Assembly: GCF_004614235.1 (NCBI RefSeq) | Contig: NZ_SPVH01000006.1 | Span: 496,001 to 560,000 of the forward strand | DNA: 64,000 nt | Reading direction: 5' to 3' | From: Brevundimonas intermedia | GTDB taxonomy: Bacteria > Pseudomonadota > Alphaproteobacteria > Caulobacterales > Caulobacteraceae | In this document: piece after piece, positions 60,055 through 64,000 of the stretch | Layout: the number at the start of each line of letters is the position of its first letter | Position numbering within the stretch: the first letter of the stretch is position 1 | Notes under the pieces: model-generated | The model's input: the letters and a program-made list of their open reading frames with translations, nothing else | Databases searched by the model: none | Told to the model about the DNA's origin: nothing | Made by a program: the position numbers and the translations under genes

Positions 60055-60885
60055 CGACGGGCGCGATCCAGTCCTCCAGCGCGTCGATGACGGCGTCATC
60101 GACCTCGGCGTCGAACTTGCGCGCGAACAATGACGGGCTGGCCTTCAGTTCAGGCAGGTCCGCCAGGGTGTAGGTGCGCGGGCGCAGCTTGATGTCGCCG
60201 TCGGGAATCCAGTCGATCATCCGCATGTCGTCGTTGACCATCGGCCCATGAGCGTCGGTGTTCTTCATCACGGTCTGGAAGAAGCCTTCGTCGGCGATGA
60301 AGGTGTGGCGATAGAAGGCCTTGAACCGATCCGCCGCCTTGTCGTTGCAGACGAAATCGCAGAAGCGGCGGCTGACCATCATCCATTGATTGCCGATATA
60401 GGGCGTGGCGCCGCGCAGGAATGGGCGGCGCAGGATGGTGCGCAGGATGCCGCCGGGGCGTTCGAACACCATGTTGCGAACCCGGTTCATGGTGTCGGGG
60501 CGGATCGTGCGCTGATCGACCGCGCGGATGAACTCCTGCCCTTTGTGCTTCGTCAGGAAGGCCATGATGTCGGCCTGGGACTTCAACGGGAAGTCCTGGC
60601 CGCTGAGATTGATGAAGACCGACCAGTCGTCGCTCATCTCCAGCAGCCGCTTCATACCGCGCAGCTCCGCGTCGATCAGGCTGTAGCCGCCCCACAGGGC
60701 GCGCCGGCTCTCGATGACGTCGGCGTTGGCGTAGGGGGCCATGAACTGGCGGATCTGTTGTTCCAACTCGGGGCGGAGTTGCGATCGACGTGAACGACAT
60801 ACTGGTTGGCGGGATCATAGATGGCGTCGAACAGGCGTTTGAACTGTTCGGAATAGCGGTGAACCAGGATCAGATAGCCGATCAT
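60017..60885 (-). pseudogene. Branch-type glycosyltransferase, frameshifted
   Basis: The N-terminal frame begins MIGYLILVHRYSEQFKRLFD and includes PANQYVVHVDRNSA. It then loses frame in a GGGG run (60,770-60,773), and the second frame resumes ELEQQIRQFMAPYANADVIE through VFINLSGQDFPLK and DEGFFQTV. Together they form a complete beta-1,6-N-acetylglucosaminyltransferase-like (Branch) protein of about 289 residues. One missing C/G base would restore it. This is a real mutation or a sequencing error. The last residues (NRPIPTAESA) come from a segment shared with carD. Confidence 0.8.
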
Positions 60886-61150
60886 GCGTCCGCCCTCCCC
60901 TTGATTGAAAGGGGACGACCCGCCGCGGCGGCGCGCGCGACGGATAGCTCGATGAGCCAGATCATAAGATCGAAGGTTTCGCATGGTGGTCAAACCGGAT
61001 CCGATCAACCGCCTGCGGGCGGTTCGCTCTCGGCGACCATTCTCCTATTTGGGAAGTCTCGGCTCAAAAGCCATGGGCGCGGGCCTGTGCGGCCTCATTT
61101 GGCGGTCGTCTGCCTGTTAGGCTGATCTCTCACAGAAAGGGTCGATCACC

Positions 61151-61267
61151 GTGAAAGAGAGCAAGGGCAAGTCCAAGAAGGTCGCGCCGCCCAAGGCGAA
61201 CGCGTCCCAGCCCAGTCTGAAGAATCTGGTTCCCGTGCCCGGCAAGTCGGGAAAGTTCGGCAAGTAG
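61151..61267 (+). CDS. Small basic 38-residue protein
   Basis: It starts at a GTG with AAGGG eight bases upstream. The product VKESKGKSKKVAPPKANASQ continues to VPVPGKSGKFGK. It is lysine-rich and unstructured-looking. It ends directly before a strong terminator, which supports expression. No family is recognised. Confidence 0.55.
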   Translation: MKESKGKSKKVAPPKANASQPSLKNLVPVPGKSGKFGK

Positions 61268-61275
61268 GACCCGAA

Positions 61276-61312
61276 AAACAAAAAAGCCCCGGATCGCTCC
61301 GGGGCCTTTTCG
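61276..61312. terminator. Bidirectional terminator beside carD
   Basis: AAAAAA GCCCCGGA-TCGC-TCCGGGGC CTTTTCGTTT, nearly the same as the terminator at 59,965. Confidence 0.85.
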
Positions 61313-61330
61313 TTTGTCCGAGGTCGAAGA

Positions 61331-61861
61331 TTAAGCGGCTTCGGCGGTCGGGATCGGCTTCTTGGCGCTGAGCGATTTGGCGAGCAGCTCGACAGCGGCG
61401 CCCTTGTCGATTTTGTTGGCGGCGGCGACTTCGCGCGCCATGCGGTCCAGGGCCGATTCATAGAGCTGGCGCTCCGAATAGGACTGTTCCGGCTGGGTGT
61501 CGGCGCGGTGCAGGTCGCGGACCACTTCGGCGATGGAGATCAGATCGCCCGAGTTGATCTTGGCTTCATATTCCTGGGCGCGACGCGACCACATGGTGCG
61601 CTTGATGCGGGCGCGACCCTTAAGGGTGCTCAGGGCCTTGGTCACGACGTCGTCGGCGGCCAGCGAACGCAGGCCGGCCGTCGCGGCCTTCTTGGTCGGA
61701 ACGCGCAGGGTCATCTTTTCGTGGTCGAAGGTCACGACATAGACTTCCAGCGACATGCCCGCGACTTCCTGGGTCTCCACCGCCGCGACTTTCCCGACGC
61801 CGTGCGCCGGATAGACGACCGCGTCGCCAACCTTGAACTCCAGACCAGTCTTGCTCGTCAT
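61331..61861 (-). CDS. CarD/CdnL-family RNA polymerase-binding regulator
   Basis: The 176-residue protein has an N-terminal Tudor-like RNAP-binding domain (EFKVGDAVVYPAHGVGKVAA, MSLEVYVVTFDHEKMTLRVP) and a helical C-terminal DNA-binding domain (IKRTMWSRRAQEYEAKINSG, RDLHRADTQPEQSYSERQLY). CdnL stabilises open complexes at rRNA and biosynthetic promoters in Caulobacter. It is a single gene with a strong terminator. Confidence 0.93.
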   Translation of the reverse strand: MTSKTGLEFKVGDAVVYPAHGVGKVAAVETQEVAGMSLEVYVVTFDHEKMTLRVPTKKAATAGLRSLAADDVVTKALSTLKGRARIKRTMWSRRAQEYEAKINSGDLISIAEVVRDLHRADTQPEQSYSERQLYESALDRMAREVAAANKIDKGAAVELLAKSLSAKKPIPTAEAA

Positions 61862-62160
61862 AATCGTCCTTTCCCGGTTCAGGGCCGGGCGACGCGAAGG
61901 CGCAGAAAACGCAAACAGGATCTCATCCGCCGGATCGCTCCGTCGGAGGGGATGATGTCAGGCGTCAAATGCGGAAACGGATCACCAAACCTCTGGCCGA
62001 TCCCGTCTGTGGGCGGGATTCTGTCGCAAACACGGGCGGCGCGAAGATTTCGACCGCCCGATCCAATGAAACAGAACCTATCACAAATCTGCGGAATTTC
62101 AAAACGTCCACAGGTCGGACGTGGATTTGCGGCAAGGCTTGAGCGCCGCCGGGCTCTAGG
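61862..62160. other. Intergenic, no gene seen
   Basis: This 299-bp gap between carD and fdxA contains the carD promoter, which should lie near 61,870-61,960 on the minus strand, but I could not fix -10/-35 boxes. No ORF or hairpin stands out. Confidence 0.35.
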
Positions 62161-62502
62161 TCAGGAACCCTTGCCTGGCTTGGGGCTGAAGTATTTCTCG
62201 TATTTGCCGGTCTCGCGTTCGTACTGTTCGCGGTCGGCGGGGGGCGTGCCCTTGACGGTGATGTTGGGCCAGACCTTGGCGTATTCGGCGTTGACCTGAA
62301 GCCACTTGCCGTCCGGCTCGTCCTCGGTGTCGGGCACGATGGCGTCGACGGGGCATTCCGGCTCGCACACGCCGCAGTCGATGCATTCGTCGGGCGCGAT
62401 GACCAGGAAGTTCTCGCCCTCGTAGAAGCAGTCCACCGGACACACCTCGACGCAGTCCATGAACTTACATTTCACGCAGGCGTCGGTGACGATGTAGGTC
62501 AT
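62161..62502 (-). CDS. fdxA: 7Fe ferredoxin (3Fe-4S/4Fe-4S)
   Basis: The 113-residue product [20 protein letters not shown] carries the cluster motifs C9-x7-C17-x3-C21P (3Fe-4S) and [12 protein letters not shown] (4Fe-4S), followed by the family's C-terminal extension. It transfers electrons in the cytoplasm. The start at 62,502 was chosen over longer in-frame sequence without conservation. Confidence 0.94.
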   Translation of the reverse strand: MTYIVTDACVKCKFMDCVEVCPVDCFYEGENFLVIAPDECIDCGVCEPECPVDAIVPDTEDEPDGKWLQVNAEYAKVWPNITVKGTPPADREQYERETGKYEKYFSPKPGKGS

Positions 62503-62690
62503 TGGGCGAAGATATGGGGGCAAGCTGTGAGCGGGAGGCCTGCGACATGGCGGCCACGCAACCAACTGTCAACAGCAGGGCTTAAGGCGAGAGACATTCG
62601 CAAGCGGGTTCGACGCCGCTTGACAACAGTCAGGCTTAATCGCAACTGTATTGATTGCATATCCACCGTCCTATCGACAGGAACTCCCCC

Positions 62691-63317
62691 ATGCGCACTC
62701 CTTTCACAAAATACGCCCTAGCCGGCGCCCTGGCGCTCAGCCTCGCTGCCGGCGGCGCGGTCGTGGCCCAGGCCGCCCTGACCAAGAACCCGGCTGAAGT
62801 CACCGCCGGCGCCTACGACCTGGAATCCAGCCACGGCAAGATCACCTGGTCGGTGAACCACTTCGGCCTGTCGACCTACACGGGCCAGTTCGTGAACGTG
62901 AAGGCCGAGCTGAAGCTGGACCCGGCCAATCCGTCGGCCTCGACCCTGACCGCCACCATTCCGCTGACCGACGTGGCGCCGAACGACGACCGGCTGAAGG
63001 CGCATCTGCAGACCGCCGACTTCTTCGACACCGCCAACCATCCGACGGCGACCTTCGTCTCGCGCTCGGTGACGGTGGATTCGGATGACGCCAACGAGGC
63101 GACCGTGGTCGGCGACCTGACCCTGCGCGGCGTGACCAAGCCGGTCACCATCGAGGTCGAGTTCAACGGCGCCGGAACCGTCATGGGCGCCTACAAGTCC
63201 GGCTTCGACGGCGAGGCCACGATCAAGCGCTCGGACTTCGGCATCAACTACGCCCTGCCGGCCGTCTCCGACGAAGTGAAGCTGCACATCGAAGGCGAGT
63301 TCGTGCTGAAGCAATAG
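62691..63317 (+). CDS. YceI-family periplasmic protein
   Basis: The 208-residue product has a signal peptide (MRTPFTKYALAGALALSLAA) and the YceI lipocalin-like barrel: GAYDLESSHGKITWSVNHFG, DPANPSASTLTATIPLTDV, LTLRGVTKPVTIEVEFNGAG, and IKRSDFGINYALPAVSDEV. YceI proteins bind isoprenoids such as ubiquinone-like chains. The ATG at 62,691 precedes the signal peptide. Confidence 0.92.
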   Translation: MRTPFTKYALAGALALSLAAGGAVVAQAALTKNPAEVTAGAYDLESSHGKITWSVNHFGLSTYTGQFVNVKAELKLDPANPSASTLTATIPLTDVAPNDDRLKAHLQTADFFDTANHPTATFVSRSVTVDSDDANEATVVGDLTLRGVTKPVTIEVEFNGAGTVMGAYKSGFDGEATIKRSDFGINYALPAVSDEVKLHIEGEFVLKQ

Positions 63318-63332
63318 GACTATCGCGCCGCC

Positions 63333-63614
63333 TTATGGCGTGATGATCAGAGAATAGAGGGCGCGGGCTTCTTCAGGCGGCCCGCGTCTTTCGCCTATGG
63401 CGTCCACCGTCAGGGTGGTGACCCGTCCCGCCTGGACGAAGGTCAGCAAGTCGCCGGGGCGGACGCAGCGGCTGGGCTTGTCCAGCCGCGTCTCCCGCCC
63501 CTGATGCGTCAGCCGCACCGCCCCTCGCTCGACCAGATCGGCGGCCAGCCCCCGCGTCTTCACGAACCGCGCGCGCCACAGCCACAGATCGATGCGACAG
63601 GCGTCCTCGCTCAA
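63333..63614 (-). CDS. S4-domain RNA-binding protein (Hsp15/HslR-like)
   Basis: The 93-residue product has an S4 domain: RIDLWLWRARFVKTRGLAAD, LVERGAVRLTHQGRETRLDK, RCVRPGDLLTFVQAG. Hsp15 family members rescue stalled 50S subunits. It starts at a TTG that overlaps the TGA of the upstream helicase gene, so they are coupled. Confidence 0.88.
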   Translation of the reverse strand: MSEDACRIDLWLWRARFVKTRGLAADLVERGAVRLTHQGRETRLDKPSRCVRPGDLLTFVQAGRVTTLTVDAIGERRGPPEEARALYSLIITP

Positions 63615-64000
63615 GTCGTCGCCTTCCGACGCGGACGCCGCCGCTTGGGCCGCGCAGGCGGGGCTTCCGTCAGAACCGCAAGCGCAGCGAACGGCGAATC
63701 CTTCACCGGTTTGGGCGCGGCGCCCGGCTTGTCGGGCAGGCGGGCGCGTTCGGTCTTCAGCGCGGCGATGACCTGTTTCGCCTGATCGGCGATCCAGCCC
63801 AGGTCGGTCAGGGCTTCGTCCGACAGCCTGCCGTGGTTGGCAGCGCGCAGATCGGCCATCTTCTCCAGCGTCTCGACCGGGACCAGCCAGCGGCCGGCGA
63901 CGCGCAGGCCGTGGGCCGAGAGCAGGCGGGGCGAGGGTGGTTCGGGCGGCGCGGGGATCAGGTCGGGCGTCGCGGGGATCAGCGGCGTGTCCAGGAAGGC
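63611..64000 (-). CDS. Helicase (SUV3-like), C-terminal part only
   Basis: The frame continues to the window edge. The visible C-terminus (LLSAHGLRVAGRWLVPVETL, DEALTDLGWIADQAKQVIAA) and the basic tail PKRRRPRRKATT match the end of the alphaproteobacterial helicase-related proteins of the SUV3/DEAD family, as I recall them. The N-terminal helicase motifs are outside the window. It is followed by the overlapping S4 gene. Confidence 0.7.
   Translation of the reverse strand, partial: AFLDTPLIPATPDLIPAPPEPPSPRLLSAHGLRVAGRWLVPVETLEKMADLRAANHGRLSDEALTDLGWIADQAKQVIAALKTERARLPDKPGAAPKPVKDSPFAALAVLTEAPPARPKRRRPRRKATT

Overview
This is a high-GC chromosomal window from an alphaproteobacterium, most likely order Caulobacterales and Brevundimonas-like. 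The placement is inferred from gene content: rpsT followed by what may be the dnaA control region, MucR and CdnL/CarD regulators, a TonB-dependent receptor, a bphO-bphP pair and a SahR-type operator at metK. No marker gene was aligned, so the genus is tentative.

Layout. (1) Core, about 1-12,500: rpsT, a hybrid histidine kinase with a TPR-like sensor, a TonB-dependent receptor, gpmA with an overlapping RibD-type deaminase, a pentapeptide-repeat protein, metK, a four-gene LuxR/membrane operon and an XRE regulator. (2) Accessory region, about 12,660-44,630, bounded by 46-bp copies of the 3' half of tRNA-Thr(CGT). Copies lie at 12,666, 20,697 and inside the intact tRNA gene at 44,585, so it reads as two tandem islands. 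The first (12.7-20.7 kb) and the start of the second (20.7-28.7 kb) form an array of small, mostly unknown genes. These are separated by 23 copies or fragments of one repeat, all in the same orientation; full copies are 106-108 bp. The rest of the second island holds a CHASE4 hybrid kinase with a TorF-like porin, two DUF4402 proteins, zinc-ribbon paralogues, an SRAP protein, a secreted nuclease, a P4-type integrase, a RepA-like ATPase, small plasmid/phage-like genes, and a defence block next to the tRNA. That block is a Type IIG restriction-modification enzyme plus a CD-NTase-like nucleotidyltransferase translationally coupled to a DUF6602 nuclease-like protein. (3) Core, 44,700-64,000: hemD-hemC divergent from tsaD-gpsA-Rieske, ppk2, a serine hydrolase, an extensin-like protein, a cold-shock gene, an EamA transporter, bphP-bphO, a transglutaminase, an M1 peptidase, rpmB, a frameshifted Branch-type glycosyltransferase, carD, fdxA, yceI, an S4 protein and the end of a helicase gene.

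The two strongest candidates for something undescribed are the repeat-partitioned cassette-like array (12.7-28.7 kb) and the CD-NTase/DUF6602 pair (42.8-44.3 kb). The array resembles an integron cassette array in architecture, but its repeat ends do not match the attC core consensus and no integron integrase is visible. All calls were made by reading the sequence; no database search was run.
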